Source: Bin75 sp965200435 (GTDB lineage: Bacteria; Nitrospirota; Nitrospiria; Nitrospirales; UBA8639). Taken from it: DNA of 64,000 bases. Under the pieces are notes generated by a model. It saw nothing but the letters and a program-made list of their open reading frames with translations. It did not search any database and was not told the DNA's origin. Positions 53,898 to 63,874 of this stretch are shown here, piece after piece (the first letter of the stretch is position 1; each line of letters opens with the position of its first letter). A program made the position numbers and the translations under genes. Where the stretch lies: positions 1,612,001 to 1,676,000 of the forward strand of contig OZ241337.1 of the NCBI GenBank assembly GCA_965200435.1. The letters are read 5' to 3'.

Positions 53898-55937
53898 ATG
53901 AGGTTAAAAAAAGTCGAGATATATGGATTTCGTTCGATAGAAGAAATGGAAATTGCTTTCGACGGGAACGGACACAAAATTCTGGTTGGCAAGAATGAGA
54001 GCGGCAAATCAAACATATTAAATGCTCTGTATTTGCTGTCTGGCAAGATAAATTTCGAAGGGGAAGACAGGAAGGTAGAGTACAACGAAGATGCATTTGT
54101 CAGATTTCACTTTGAGTTAGACTGCGACGAAATTGAAGAGTGTAGAACTAAATTCGTTGAAAAGTTTCCTGCCGGTCAAGAACCAAATCTGACGGACGAG
54201 TTTACGGTTGAGGCATTCTTTGAAAAATATTCAAAACATCTTTTGTATAGAGTTGATTGCGGCCAGACTGGCATCTGGAATAATTGGCGACTTAATAAAG
54301 ACCTGCGAATTGAAGACGGTTGGTATTCTGTAAGCCCAAAAGTTGATGGCTACGAATTGCGCGAGAAGTTTCCCGCCGGCTCATACATTAATGAACGATA
54401 TATTCAAAATGAGTTACACGAAAATGACCAAGAGGCAATAAGAAATTGTCTGTCGCCTATAAGCCTGGAAGATGTCTACAACTTTCTTCGCCAACAAGTA
54501 AGGGAAATAGCTGCACCGGAAGATTACACTTTCCCAATTCGTTATTGGCGATATTCCGCACAGGAGCATGATTTGCCTTCAGCCATCTCTAAAGAAGCGT
54601 TTTCTCAAGATCCGAATTCCTGCATTCCATTAAAGAATATGTTTCTATTGACTGGTATCCAAGAAAATGAAATTCATAGTAAGATTTCCGAAGCAAATAC
54701 ATTAGGTCCCAATCGACTCATTAGTTTATTGAACAATGTGAACAGGAAGACAAATGAGTACATCAAGAAAAGCTGGCAAGAATATAGCAATGTAAAAATA
54801 GAATTGTGGCCAAACGGTGAAGATATTGTGATCGCAATACAAGACTCAGAAAATAGATTTGACTTTAAGCAAAGAAGCGACGGGTTTCGCAGGCTTGTTT
54901 CCTTTTTGTTGCTGATAAGCACTGAATTTGACACAAAGCAGTATCAAGACAACCCTCTGATTTTGATCGATGAACCGGAGATGGGACTGCATCCAAGCAG
55001 CGCGAAAGATTTGAAATACAAACTGATAGAACTAGGCAAAAAACCCACAATCGTTTATGCCACTCACTCCATCTCAATGATTGATACGGATAACGTAGAG
55101 AGAAATTTGATTGTCTCAAAAGATAAAGAAAACACCACCTATGAAGAAGCCAAAGAGGATGGCACGTCGGCTGCTGAGAACATATATCAGGCAATTGGAC
55201 ATTCAATATACGAAGACCTTAAAAAGAACAACATATTGCTGGAAGGGTATACGGACAAACGAGTTTTTCGTTTGTTCATGGAAGGTGGGGTTTGGGAAGA
55301 CTTCGGCATATGCTACTTAGGAAAGGGGAAAAATCTTGAGACGATCTCCCCCCTCCTTGATCTAGCAAGCCGAAATTATTTTGTGCTTTCCGATGCAGAT
55401 GAACAAGGGAAACGCGGAAAGAGAGAGAGGGGAGATCCTCTTTATTGGTACACATACGAAGATTTGGGCAGTGAGGCTATTACTGTGGAGGATTTCTACC
55501 AGAAACCTTTCTTCAAGAGTATTGCTCAAGAAATTCTTGGTCAATATGGGTTTCAAGTTGAGTCATCAGTTCTGTCACAAAAAAATAACAGAATAGAAGG
55601 CATCAGAAGCTGGCTTAACCAACACCCCAAAGAAGTCCTTGAGGAAAGGGCAACAGCATACGACCTTGAAAATGCTGCTCACATGGTTAAAGAAATCATT
55701 GGAAATATAAAAATCAGGGAATTATATACCTGTTTACCCAACTGCACAGTGCACAAAAACAATCAACCCTGTCTTCCTCTTAACAAAGACAGGGTTGATT
55801 GCAAACAGTATCAGTATCAGTTCGTAGAGGCTGGGCTTCGTCAGCCTTATTGTCGAACGCCGGGTGTTTTACCGCTTTCAAACTCACTCACGAGCACCAA
55901 AGGCCCCGATCACGTCTCCAACCCCAAACGTCCCTGA
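53898..55937 (+). CDS. OLD-family ATPase with TOPRIM nuclease domain
   Basis: 679 residues. The ATPase half has Walker A GKNESGKSN (32-40), a coiled-coil-like middle, the signature region near QRSDGFRRLVSFLLLIS and Walker B LILIDEPEMGLHP (about 352-364), with THSISMID after it. The C-terminal TOPRIM domain begins ILLEGYTDKRVFRLF (about 446) and carries the acidic pair DADEQGK (about 498). OLD proteins are DNA nucleases used in phage defence, alone or with a helicase (Gabija type); no helicase gene adjoins. The last 60 residues read through a terminator hairpin of the opposite strand and lack any family resemblance, so the original C-terminus was probably nearer 55760. Confidence 0.82.
   Translation: MRLKKVEIYGFRSIEEMEIAFDGNGHKILVGKNESGKSNILNALYLLSGKINFEGEDRKVEYNEDAFVRFHFELDCDEIEECRTKFVEKFPAGQEPNLTDEFTVEAFFEKYSKHLLYRVDCGQTGIWNNWRLNKDLRIEDGWYSVSPKVDGYELREKFPAGSYINERYIQNELHENDQEAIRNCLSPISLEDVYNFLRQQVREIAAPEDYTFPIRYWRYSAQEHDLPSAISKEAFSQDPNSCIPLKNMFLLTGIQENEIHSKISEANTLGPNRLISLLNNVNRKTNEYIKKSWQEYSNVKIELWPNGEDIVIAIQDSENRFDFKQRSDGFRRLVSFLLLISTEFDTKQYQDNPLILIDEPEMGLHPSSAKDLKYKLIELGKKPTIVYATHSISMIDTDNVERNLIVSKDKENTTYEEAKEDGTSAAENIYQAIGHSIYEDLKKNNILLEGYTDKRVFRLFMEGGVWEDFGICYLGKGKNLETISPLLDLASRNYFVLSDADEQGKRGKRERGDPLYWYTYEDLGSEAITVEDFYQKPFFKSIAQEILGQYGFQVESSVLSQKNNRIEGIRSWLNQHPKEVLEERATAYDLENAAHMVKEIIGNIKIRELYTCLPNCTVHKNNQPCLPLNKDRVDCKQYQYQFVEAGLRQPYCRTPGVLPLSNSLTSTKGPDHVSNPKRP
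55761..55800 (-). terminator. intrinsic terminator of the lipoprotein gene (minus strand)
   Basis: Perfect 15-bp stem AATCAACCCTGTCTT (55761-55775) with its complement at 55786-55800 and a 10-base loop. Read on the minus strand the stem is followed by GTTTTTG, a short T-run; on the plus strand there is none. It lies 84 bases after the lipoprotein stop and inside the 3' part of the OLD reading frame. Confidence 0.75.
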
Positions 55938-56921
55938 AACGCCTGTCGGTTGACCAGCATCATTCATCCCCACAAAGGCTCCTTTCCACGAACCAGTCTC
56001 TTCACCTTGAGAAGAGACACCTGTAAACACTCCGTCTATCATCGTTCGGTTCAACACCACATCTTTGATATTGAGCGACACACCAACCTTGTCACGAAAC
56101 GCGTTGACCACTCCACGAATCGTGCCCATAGTCATCTCATTACCAAACTCGGCAGTCAGCTCGACATTGGCATCAAAGTACGACAACGCTTGACCATCTT
56201 TACGAATCCCCGTGGCATTGCCCATATATATGGCTGGACCTGCAACCTGCACCAACTGCCCCAACGTTTTTCGAGGAATCCGATTTGGAGCCTTTGAGCC
56301 AAACGCTCCAATCTGGAAGTCCTGCTCGGTTTCGGGATTCTCGGGTACAGCGGCCCACACCCCGAAACTCAGGTAGTCCCCATCATTTGGGGCCGCCTGA
56401 TCCGAGTATACACTAGCATAGGCCATGACACGGGGGTGTGTCTCCTGTCTCACCAAGGACCCAGCAAGCCGATACCCTTGGTACGGACCGAGTTTCGGGA
56501 CCCCATCCCGCCCTTCACCTTTGAGTGTGCCCAGCTTATACAGATCCTGACCCACGACATCTCCAATATTAAGAGTGATGGCATCTTTCTGCACGTTAAA
56601 CCGAACGGGTTGTGTCCCACTTTCTGGGTTGGTGATAGCATCATCTAACCGACTCGAAAAGGCTTCTTGATAGGTCTGACCATCGCCGGTAATGTCTCGG
56701 CTGTTGTTCAGATGTTGGAACAGCAGTGAATGATAGGACGGAGCATCCATCCCATCTTTCCCATCCATACCATCTTGCCCGTCTTCTCCGTCTTGGCCAG
56801 GAACCCCTTGGACACCCGCCACTCCTGGTAGGCCCTCTGGCCCCCTCGATCCCGTGCTCCCACTACACCCACTCATCACAAGCACGCAGACCACTGTCAA
56901 CACTGCAATTACATAGTACAT
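55884..56921 (-). CDS. collagen-like lipoprotein with a TbpB-like barrel
   Basis: 345 residues from ATG 56921 (MYYVIAVLTVVCVLVMSGC; the open frame to 56969 is upstream filler). The lipobox LVMSGC gives a lipid-modified Cys at about residue 19. Directly after it lies a Gly-X-Y run (GPEGLPGVAGVQGVPGQDGE, then DGQDGMDGKDGMD), a short collagen-like triple helix. The rest is beta-rich and ends VSGTFGVGDVIGAFGARE, the ending of transferrin-binding-protein-B/Slam-type surface barrels (GxFG...GAFG). It is thus likely an outer-surface lipoprotein held on a trimeric stalk. Ligand unknown. Convergent with the OLD gene, with its own terminator. Confidence 0.75.
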   Translation of the reverse strand: MYYVIAVLTVVCVLVMSGCSGSTGSRGPEGLPGVAGVQGVPGQDGEDGQDGMDGKDGMDAPSYHSLLFQHLNNSRDITGDGQTYQEAFSSRLDDAITNPESGTQPVRFNVQKDAITLNIGDVVGQDLYKLGTLKGEGRDGVPKLGPYQGYRLAGSLVRQETHPRVMAYASVYSDQAAPNDGDYLSFGVWAAVPENPETEQDFQIGAFGSKAPNRIPRKTLGQLVQVAGPAIYMGNATGIRKDGQALSYFDANVELTAEFGNEMTMGTIRGVVNAFRDKVGVSLNIKDVVLNRTMIDGVFTGVSSQGEETGSWKGAFVGMNDAGQPTGVSGTFGVGDVIGAFGARE

Positions 56922-56969
56922 TTTGAACCTCCCTATAAAATAGATAGATAAAGAGGCCTGACCACGCAT

Positions 56970-57244
56970 AAGTCGGGCCTGCGTCTATCACCCAAGTTTC
57001 TATGGGAGATCCTGGGTATTTACCGTATAGTAAAAGCGTCGGCCACGTTAGAGTTAGCTAGCCTCCCGCAGTCCGATCAGGCTGTTGTATTGCACAGGAG
57101 ACCCGACAAAGAGGTCTTGGGCAATAGACGCAATGAGCAGTGTAACGAAGAAATCAATGCGGTGTCAAGGTTTTTACGACCAAATATTGTAGAGCAGACT
57201 CAACTTTGGTAGCATGACACTCGGCGTGTCGAGTGGATGCGCAG
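56970..57244. other. intergenic region upstream of the lipoprotein and membrane protein genes
   Basis: About 275 bases between two divergent start codons. It should hold both promoters. I see no clear hairpin, repeat or small gene. Confidence 0.5.
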
Positions 57245-57601
57245 ATGAATGAGTTTTTACCGCCAACAAAACGCCATCTTATTGCTTTCACCATATTGGC
57301 CTTTGGCGGAACGGTTTGGAGTTTCTATGAACCAGCCATCAACCAGTTTCTTGAACGTGCCACCTCTATTCTCATACTCAGTGCAGGATGGGCTGTTATC
57401 ATCGTGGAGGGCTATACCATGTTTGTCGAAGGATGGTTAGAACAACGGAAGGAAGAAGGTCGGAAAGAAGGTCGGCAAAAAGCAAAAGACCTTCTTCTGA
57501 AAAAATTTCAAGAGAATTTGTCGTCTACTGGTGAAGATCAATTGCACTTAACCCAAGAAGACATTCTTCGTTTGTTCGAGGACAACGAGTCAGAGCCCTA
57601 A
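57245..57601 (+). CDS. small membrane protein with a charged coiled-coil tail
   Basis: 118 residues from ATG 57245; a GTG at 57233 is an alternative. Two membrane helices (about 13-31 and 41-62) are followed by a very charged helix (EQRKEEGRKEGRQKAKDLLL) and a short C-terminal domain (LHLTQEDILRLFEDNESE). I do not recognise a family. The layout, an anchor with a cytosolic coiled coil, is common among small accessory proteins of mobile regions. Confidence 0.6.
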   Translation: MNEFLPPTKRHLIAFTILAFGGTVWSFYEPAINQFLERATSILILSAGWAVIIVEGYTMFVEGWLEQRKEEGRKEGRQKAKDLLLKKFQENLSSTGEDQLHLTQEDILRLFEDNESEP

Positions 57602-57639
57602 CCCCGTCCCTGTTGCCTACGTCAGAACAAAGAGTGAGA

Positions 57640-57804
57640 CTACTTGGAAGTCTTGGTCAGGTATTCCCAGGATTCTGGTGGGGTCCGGAGAATGGCCTTG
57701 GCGATATTCTCTGGCGTGTCGGGAATTTTGAAGGCAGGGTCATTGACCTCGTCGTATTTGGATTGACGAGGCTTCCGAGGTTTGGACGGTTTGGAGTGAC
57801 TCAT
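57640..57804 (-). CDS. small basic protein (54 residues) with a TPENIAKAIL motif
   Basis: Read on the minus strand from ATG 57804: MSHSKPSKPRKPRQSKYDEV, then NDPAFKIPDTPENIAKAILR and TPPESWEYLTKTSK. The core DTPEN(I/V)A(K/R)A(I/L)...TPP recurs in many small proteins of unknown function, which argues that this is a real gene despite its length. The N-terminus is Lys/Pro-rich and could bind nucleic acid. It ends near the membrane protein's 3' end. Confidence 0.65.
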   Translation of the reverse strand: MSHSKPSKPRKPRQSKYDEVNDPAFKIPDTPENIAKAILRTPPESWEYLTKTSK

Positions 57805-57866
57805 AACAATGCTTTACGCAAATTTACTATGAAGAACTATACTGGGCTGTACTGCTCTGATTTATA

Positions 57867-58853
57867 CTAATTGCTGCAACCGCTGTCAAGGTTGTTTGTC
57901 AGTGTGTCATAGGGCAACCGCTTTCCTTCCATGCCAAGCACCAACCTCGACAATTGTTCAATCGTATCAGTCGGACGATCATTGTGTCGGCCAGCAAACT
58001 CGTTGATGTACCGAGGCAAATGCTTCGCACTCATTTGGTGATACGTCCCATAATACCCACGTTTCAGCATGGCCCAAAACGATTCAATGCCGTTGGTATG
58101 GGCCTGACCATTCACATATTCTTTGACAGAATGATTGACGGCTTGATGGGGGTACCCTTTCCGTTTCAATCCGATATAGCCAGGGTTTTGGTCACTATAC
58201 ACAATGGTTCCAGACTTCGTATGCCCTGTCACAAACCGTTGTAACGTCGTCGCACTGACAGGGGCAATCACTTTCGCCCGGACCACGTAGCTCGTCCGAG
58301 ATTTCATGCCAACGACCGCTTGCTTCCCAACAGAACCACGTCCTTCTTTGATCTTCTTCTTCGCATGTTTGTTTCTTTCCAACCCACCTATATAGGTTTC
58401 ATCGACTTCAACAGGACCCAGTAATTGCTGTGTTTGTGCCCACATACTCCGAATCCGATGTCCGACGTGCCAAGCAGACTTTTGCGTGATACCTAAATCC
58501 CTATGAAGTTTCATGCTTGATGTCCCTTTTAATGAAGTGCTCATTTGGTAAATGGCAAAGGCCCATTGCTGCAAAGTCAGTTTGGAATTATGCAACAAGG
58601 TTCCTGTCTTCACGGAAAAATCTTTTCGGCAATCACGACACCGATAGGGTTGTGGTTTGCGAGTCTTCCGCTGTTGAATATTCTGAGACTGACACCGAGG
58701 ACAGGCCACCCCTTGAGGCCATCGTTGTTGAACGAACCAGCGTTCGGCGGTCTCTTCATTGGGAAACATGTTGGTCAATTCAACTAAGGAAATGCCTGCC
58801 CGATAATGCCGTCCCGGTGCTTTACGTGCCACAACTGCCTCCTTTGTTCTCAT
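57867..58853 (-). mobile_element. IS1595-family (ISXO2-like) transposase
   Basis: 328 residues. An N-terminal zinc ribbon (CPRCQSQN and CRDC, about 51-75), then the DDE-type core: VEVDETYIGG (first Asp), IVYSDQNPGYIGL (second Asp) and AHTNGIESFWAMLKRG with the third acidic residue. The sequence looks intact. Possible inverted ends share GGG...ACTGCT (near 57844 and 58871) but I cannot confirm a duplication. The family makes 8-bp duplications, like MITE-B copy 1, but the ends differ, so a link is not shown. It inserted in the island between small genes. Confidence 0.88.
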
Positions 58854-58893
58854 TGTTTTTGTGGAAGCAGTTTACCCAAAATTCAGTGTTTTG

Positions 58894-59142
58894 TCAAGAA
58901 CCATGGGTGTTCCGTCTGTGTGCAATCCTCCGTACACCATTCCGAATGGCCACGAGTAGGGGAACCCACCACCCAACAGAAACAGGGATGGTTGCCATCA
59001 CACATCCATCCACCGTACCATTCTCTTTTATTGCGCATAACCGCGCTTCGGTATCCTCCCACGACGTGGCAGACAAGTTAAACACCCACTCCGTGTTGCG
59101 ATACCGATAGCTATAGGTATACGTGGAATAGGAACCGTTCAC
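58894..59142 (-). CDS. small protein of unknown function, divergent from DUF1508 gene
   Basis: 82 residues from GTG 59142. A strong ribosome site AAGGAGG sits 9 bases upstream (on the minus strand, near 59150-59157), which supports the gene strongly. The sequence has an alternating beta start (YSTYTYSYRYRNTEWVFNLS), ATSWEDTEARLCAI and a hydrophobic C-terminal helix (GWWVPLLVAIRNG). Its Shine-Dalgarno overlaps the start codon of the divergent DUF1508 gene. Confidence 0.65.
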   Translation of the reverse strand: MNGSYSTYTYSYRYRNTEWVFNLSATSWEDTEARLCAIKENGTVDGCVMATIPVSVGWWVPLLVAIRNGVRRIAHRRNTHGS

Positions 59143-59158
59143 GAAAGGAATCCTCCTT

Positions 59159-59329
59159 ATGTACTACCAGAGGTATAAAGACAACCTCCAAGAATGGCGG
59201 TGGAGATTCATAGCAACAAATGGCAACGCCATCGCTGTTTCAAGTGAAGGCTACCACAATAAATCCGATTGCGAACACTCCATCTCTCTCGTCAAACAAT
59301 CACTCAACGTCCCTGTTTATGAGGTTTGA
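59159..59329 (+). CDS. DUF1508/YegP-like protein
   Basis: 56 residues: MYYQRYKDNLQEWRWRFIAT, then NGNAIAVSSEGYHNKSDC and SISLVKQSLNVPVYEV. It is a single DUF1508 unit, a small alpha-beta fold usually present as a tandem pair in YegP; function unknown. WRWRF..NG..IA.S.EGY..K.DC is the family signature. Its ATG lies 17 bases from the divergent gene's start, so each promoter must lie inside the other gene or transcripts overlap. Confidence 0.8.
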   Translation: MYYQRYKDNLQEWRWRFIATNGNAIAVSSEGYHNKSDCEHSISLVKQSLNVPVYEV

Positions 59330-59747
59330 TACACGCCCACGTATCCCATAAAGATCGTGTGAAGTGTTGGGGTAAACAGGCATATAATTCCCAAAAATTA
59401 AGTGCGCAGAAGGAGTTACAAAAGAAAAGGTAATTAAGGGAAAAATACAAAGTGTGCTAGACGCTCTATCGAAAGAGATAAAAAATAGTCAAAACTCTAC
59501 GTGAGGGATGGCTTGGGAAATCTTAACTTGGGAGTAAGTTGAGTTTTGCTCACATGGACAGTCCTATAATCGGCCGTCTATAGCAAGTCCCCGCCCGATC
59601 TCTGCTCCTCTTTCTACCGCCTCCAGACTTCAGACTCGATTCACACTTTCCGCTGGAGCCCTTGGATGCCCGCAAACGCGGGTTTATGGGGTCTTTCTTC
59701 CCCAGAAAGGAGGGGACGCATGACGCATCTTCGGGTGAGATAGGACG
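59330..59747. other. no gene seen
   Basis: 418 bases without a credible reading frame. A short hairpin CCCGCAAACGCGGG occurs near 59667, and an AT-rich stretch at 59400-59520. Nothing else recognised. Confidence 0.4.
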
Positions 59748-60597
59748 TTACTCGTTCACGACAAGGGCAGGCTCAGCCTTGTAGCCCCCGACACGAGCCC
59801 GGATTCTCTGTATCAGTTGTTTGCACAGGTCTTCTGGGGTTTCCCAAAGGATGTGGCGATATTGTCTGGTATCAAAGTTGAGTTCTTTCTCCAGACTCCT
59901 TATCATGCGTGAAATCAGCCACCACGAAGCGGGAGCGACGGATTTCGGCAATAACCTCATCGTTAATCTTGTTCACGTCCGGCTTCTTGTCGATCCGCAA
60001 GGGTTTGTACCCGCACTCTTCGACCGCTGTTTTAATGCCCTCTTCATATGCCCGATTCATCGAGGTATCAAGCCACATGGCGACAAAACATTGGGAAAGA
60101 TCTCTCTTGGTCGACTGCTCTGCAACATGCTGATAACCAGGGACTGTTATTGTGCAGTATGTGTTCATACTGCCAGTGAGCCAACTTCTGTTCATTAAAT
60201 AAGAGACAAAATATGAGATTTCACTTGGCGTGGACGACTCCGACCATGCCATGGCCTCCACATCCTCTATGATTTTTTGAGTCACGAATGAGTGTCCAAC
60301 TTGTTTCTCCTTGTTGCCCAAGTATCGAAGGAGTCTCTCGGCTCGGGCATAAACGGGGAGGAGATCTGCACGTTTGGCGTCCTCGACCAGTGTGGATGTG
60401 ACTAGTGGCGTACGATCACCCGCTCTCCGCAATTCGAGGAGAAAGGTGGTGAGCTTGGCCTTGTCTTTCAGATTTAGGGTGCCGACATCTTGCATGGCTT
60501 GGGCGGAAATTTTATAGTCCCCGCCAATCCGTGGAGAACCTTCGATGAGACAACCATCCCTGTCGTGAAGTTGTTTGATGCGTGTGACGGTATCGCT
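59748..60597 (-). pseudogene. TIR-like/deoxyribosyltransferase-fold protein, internally deleted
   Basis: Fragments in order on the minus strand: an open frame without start (DTVTRIKQLHDRDGCLIEGS, GGDYKISAQAMQDVG) from 60597, a helical region KLTTFLLELRRAGDRTPLVT and ERLLRYLGNKEKQ, then the C-terminal domain (CFVAMWLDTSMNRAYEEGIK, INDEVIAEIRRSRFVVADFTHD). After HD about 30 residues of the usual GGVYFEAGFA...PVI part are missing and the tail resumes in another frame (NFDTRQYRHILWETPEDLCK) to 59748. The fold is that of nucleoside-deoxyribosyltransferase/TIR-like proteins found in defence loci. Deletion plus frame change make it nonfunctional. Confidence 0.6.
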
Positions 60598-60716
60598 CTA
60601 AATGGGGCACAACTGCTTTTTGGCCTCCATGTCTTGATTGGCCCTTCTTGGTTTGTTTTTCGTTGTCTATTCCTTCGGTGAGTCGTGTTACAAAAGCGGC
60701 AAGTCCTTAGGATTCG

Positions 60717-63700
60717 TCACGGCTTCCAGCATTTGTCAATGCGCTGCATCTGGTCGATGGTGAAGCGGAGAACATTGACCAGATTCTGAACATTTTCGAT
60801 TTCGTCGAGGGATAGGGTCCGGCCCTTGCGGGCTTTGAGGTATTGGTTAAGCACTTGGTAGCCGCCAATATGGAAGTCCCACACGTCCTGCGGCACCGGA
60901 GTGAAATACTGCGTCTTGTTGATGTTTAGTCGTTGGCTTTGGGCTATGCAGGTAGGTTTTTCGACCTTGAAATTCCCTCGGCTAATATCCACTTTCAACT
61001 TTTGCGGTACAGATTTGAGCAAGTGCGCCTGCACCAACTCCCAGCCAAGGGCGGATAATGCCTCGAAAGTCTTGCTGTTGTCCACGAAAGGAATACACGG
61101 GAAGTCGCTCTTCGGAAACTCCAGATATTTTGCTCGGTAGGTAGGGCTGTGGAGCACTGGTATATATAGCCGAAAATCTCTTCAGGGCTGTAGTGATGCT
61201 CGTATTCCTTATCCACGAACGCCCGGAAATTTTTTGTAAGATTCTCAAAAAGCTCAGTTTCGTCGAAGAGTTCCCCTTTGCTTTTTCGTTCCCCTTCTGG
61301 TGTTGGGTAGCGGTAAAGAGGAAGGAGATAGTTTACTTCCTTTAGCGAAACTATGTGATGGTCAATAATCTGGTTGCAGCAAAAGACGTGTTCCCAGCCT
61401 CTGTCTATTTCGTGTCCACGAGACGTGCCTAATCCCAGACTCTCGCCTGCCACCATGTGCCGCATGACTTCGCGTCGTGGCCTATCCACTACACGGTCAT
61501 GATGAAAATAGACTCTCGTATCGAATGGACGATAAGGTAATTTGGTAAGAGCGGCCTTATACTTTGTATCTGCATCGAGAGATTCTCTGGACTTTGACAA
61601 ATCCCAGTCGGCGCTACTTTTTAAAGCATATTTCTTTGCAATCTCTTCATTGGAAATAGAAAGATCACGAAATGCTTCAATACGTTTGCGCAAAGGCGCT
61701 TCATCAAAATCAATTACAAAATGATCACGATGTGTTTTTACGCCGGTGGATTGTAGCTTGAAGATATCCGAAATTTTCCAGCCCTTATTGTATAGTGCGC
61801 GTAGTTCTTTGTTTCAGGTACGAAATGATAAAATGGGCTGTCTGGTTGGAATTCTTTCCATGCTACATTAGCTATCTTTTGTTCTAATACGGCTGCATAT
61901 TTGTACTTGCGATCACCCCAAAGGTCAGCACGAAGGACCTTCTTCTTTAGATCTTTCTTTTTCACTAGCAGAGATATAGCCACACCCTGTTTGATGTCAA
62001 ACACGTTTTCGTCATTGCCACCATCGGGCGTTCTCTCTTTCGTCTTCTTGTTGCCGTGCAGGTCGAGTACGTAGATCTGATAGAAGGTTTTCATCAGGGA
62101 TTGGCGCATGCCTCGGAAAGTTGGTTTGTTCAGAAAAGAATGATTGGTGATGATGCCGACAATGCCTTCTTCCACTTGCTCCATTTTCCATTGAGCGAAA
62201 CGGATAAACTTTACGTAGTCATCAAGCAAATTCTTCGGGTTTCTCTCTCCCAGCTTTTCGCCATCCACTTTGAAATAATCGTCCTTGACCAGTTTTATAA
62301 TCCACTTTCCTGTATTTCGAGATTTTACGTTGTAAGGCGGGTTACCAGTAATTACCAGAATGGGCTTCTCTTTGATTTGCTGCGCAGCCGCTACTTCACG
62401 CGAGAGCGCGGGCAGCAGACGGTTGACTAACGGCTCGATCGGTTCCAGCGTGTTGGTGAAATAGATGTTTAACCGTTCACCGGGCTGCATGGGAAGGTCC
62501 TTGTCATGGAGGAACTGCGACAGTTTCAGATGCGCGACAGTGTACGGCGCAATGAGATATTCAAAGTCGTACAGGTTTTTCAGGATGTGGTCTTTCACGA
62601 TCTTGTATCGGATGCCCTCGGAGACCGACTCGAATATCGAGTGGAGTATCTCCAGCAGAAAGGTTCCTGTGCCGGTAGCAAAATCCAGTACGGTCACATG
62701 CTTGTGCGCGGCGAGCCCGTTGTCGATGCCAAAGGTATCTTTCAGCAGGTCGTTTATTGCGCGGACGATAAAATTCACGACTGGTCGTGGAGTATAGTAG
62801 ACGCCACGAGCCTTGCTGGTGGCTTTGTCATAGGCTTTCAGAAAGTCTTCATAAAAATAGACATACGGGTCTTTGGCGAAAAGTAGGTGTTTTTCTTCGG
62901 TTGGGGGATATAGCCCACCTTGTCTCGGGACGAAGGCGAGGTTCTCATGAATGGCGGTCAAGTCTAGCGTGTCGAATATGCTGAGGATTTCTTCCACCAG
63001 CCATTTGACTTTCCGGTATTCGTCTTGTTCAAACTCATCCAGGAAATTCACCAATTCGCGAATCAATTCGAAATTGGTGGGCACGTATTGCTTGGCGTTT
63101 TGTAGAGTTATCGTAATCGGCTTGCCTGCTTTCAGTTTGGCCAGGAACAGTCCGTAGCCCAGCGTTTGCGCGAAGGCATCTGCGAATTCGATCAATTCTA
63201 ATTCATGGAATACGTCTTTTGGGAACGCTGCATACAGGCCATGAAGTCGGCCTTCCTGTCTCTCTCTTGTTTGGCGTTTCAGTTCTTCAAAAAGGAAATT
63301 GCGTAGGACGTGACAGCGCACGGCCAAGGCATATGCCAGCTTTTTCGAGTCTGCTAATTTCTGTGGTGGCGTGGATAGAAATCCGGCGATCAGTTCGGCT
63401 ACTTTGTCCTTGTCCAGCCTCGCCCGTTGATAGCCCACGTCGCTGACGTAACAAAGCGTCTCTCTTTTTGCGCTAGAGTCATTTTTCAGCCAAATCCATT
63501 CCACATAGTTGGTAAGGACGATATTGCCCGATAGTTTTTTGTATTTTGCGATCTGATCGGATTTCAGAACAACATCTAAATTTTCGCCGACCTTCTTAGT
63601 TTTCACATAGCCGACAATTGCTTCTTTAGACTTGACCTTGACATCCGGCGCGCCGAGTTTGGTCTTATCCCGCTTCGGGAATGATCTTGGGTGGAGGTTT

Positions 63701-63832
63701 CTTGTCTTTGGCGAGGTCGTCAAGTAGGTTGTGAAGTGGTGTTCGTAAGGTGTATTCAGTGGCGTCGGAGAGATAAGTCTCTTTGATGGCTTTGAAGTAA
63801 TCGACAAACGAATCTTCACGTTTTCTTTTCAT
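60717..63832 (-). pseudogene. type IIG/ISP-like restriction-modification enzyme with three frameshifts
   Basis: Start ATG 63832 (MKRKREDSFVDYFKAIKETY) and end at 60717. A nuclease-like N-terminus (KTKLGAPDVKVKSKEAIVGY), a long helical linker, then an N6-adenine methyltransferase: GVYYTPRPVVNFIV (motif X), LDFATGTGTFLLEIL (motif I), VITGNPPYNVKSRN (motif IV, NPPY). The C-terminal part HIGGYQVLNQYLKARKGRTL, then LVNVLRFTIDQMQ, is the recognition region of the type ISP/Eco57I group. Frames change at about 63665 (one base missing after PEA), 61745 and 61160, each consistent with a single-base change. The intact protein would be about 1,035 residues. Pseudogene or sequencing error; the same protein reads well across each join. 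Confidence 0.85.
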
Positions 63833-63874
63833 GGTCCAGTTCAGAGACGATTACGTCTCCAAAATCATTTCCAT

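Noticed and set aside
55761..55800. Hairpin as the terminator of the OLD gene
   Set aside because: The T-run follows only on the minus strand and the OLD frame passes through it; it fits the convergent lipoprotein gene instead.
57867..58853. IS1595 transposase as the driver of MITE-A
   Set aside because: MITE-A makes 4-bp duplications and has different ends; IS1595 elements make 8-bp duplications. A link with MITE-B is compatible in duplication length only, and the ends do not match visibly.
59640..59730. Structured RNA near the CCCGCAAACGCGGG hairpin
   Set aside because: A single short hairpin without a conserved core or a clear downstream gene; not enough to call an RNA.
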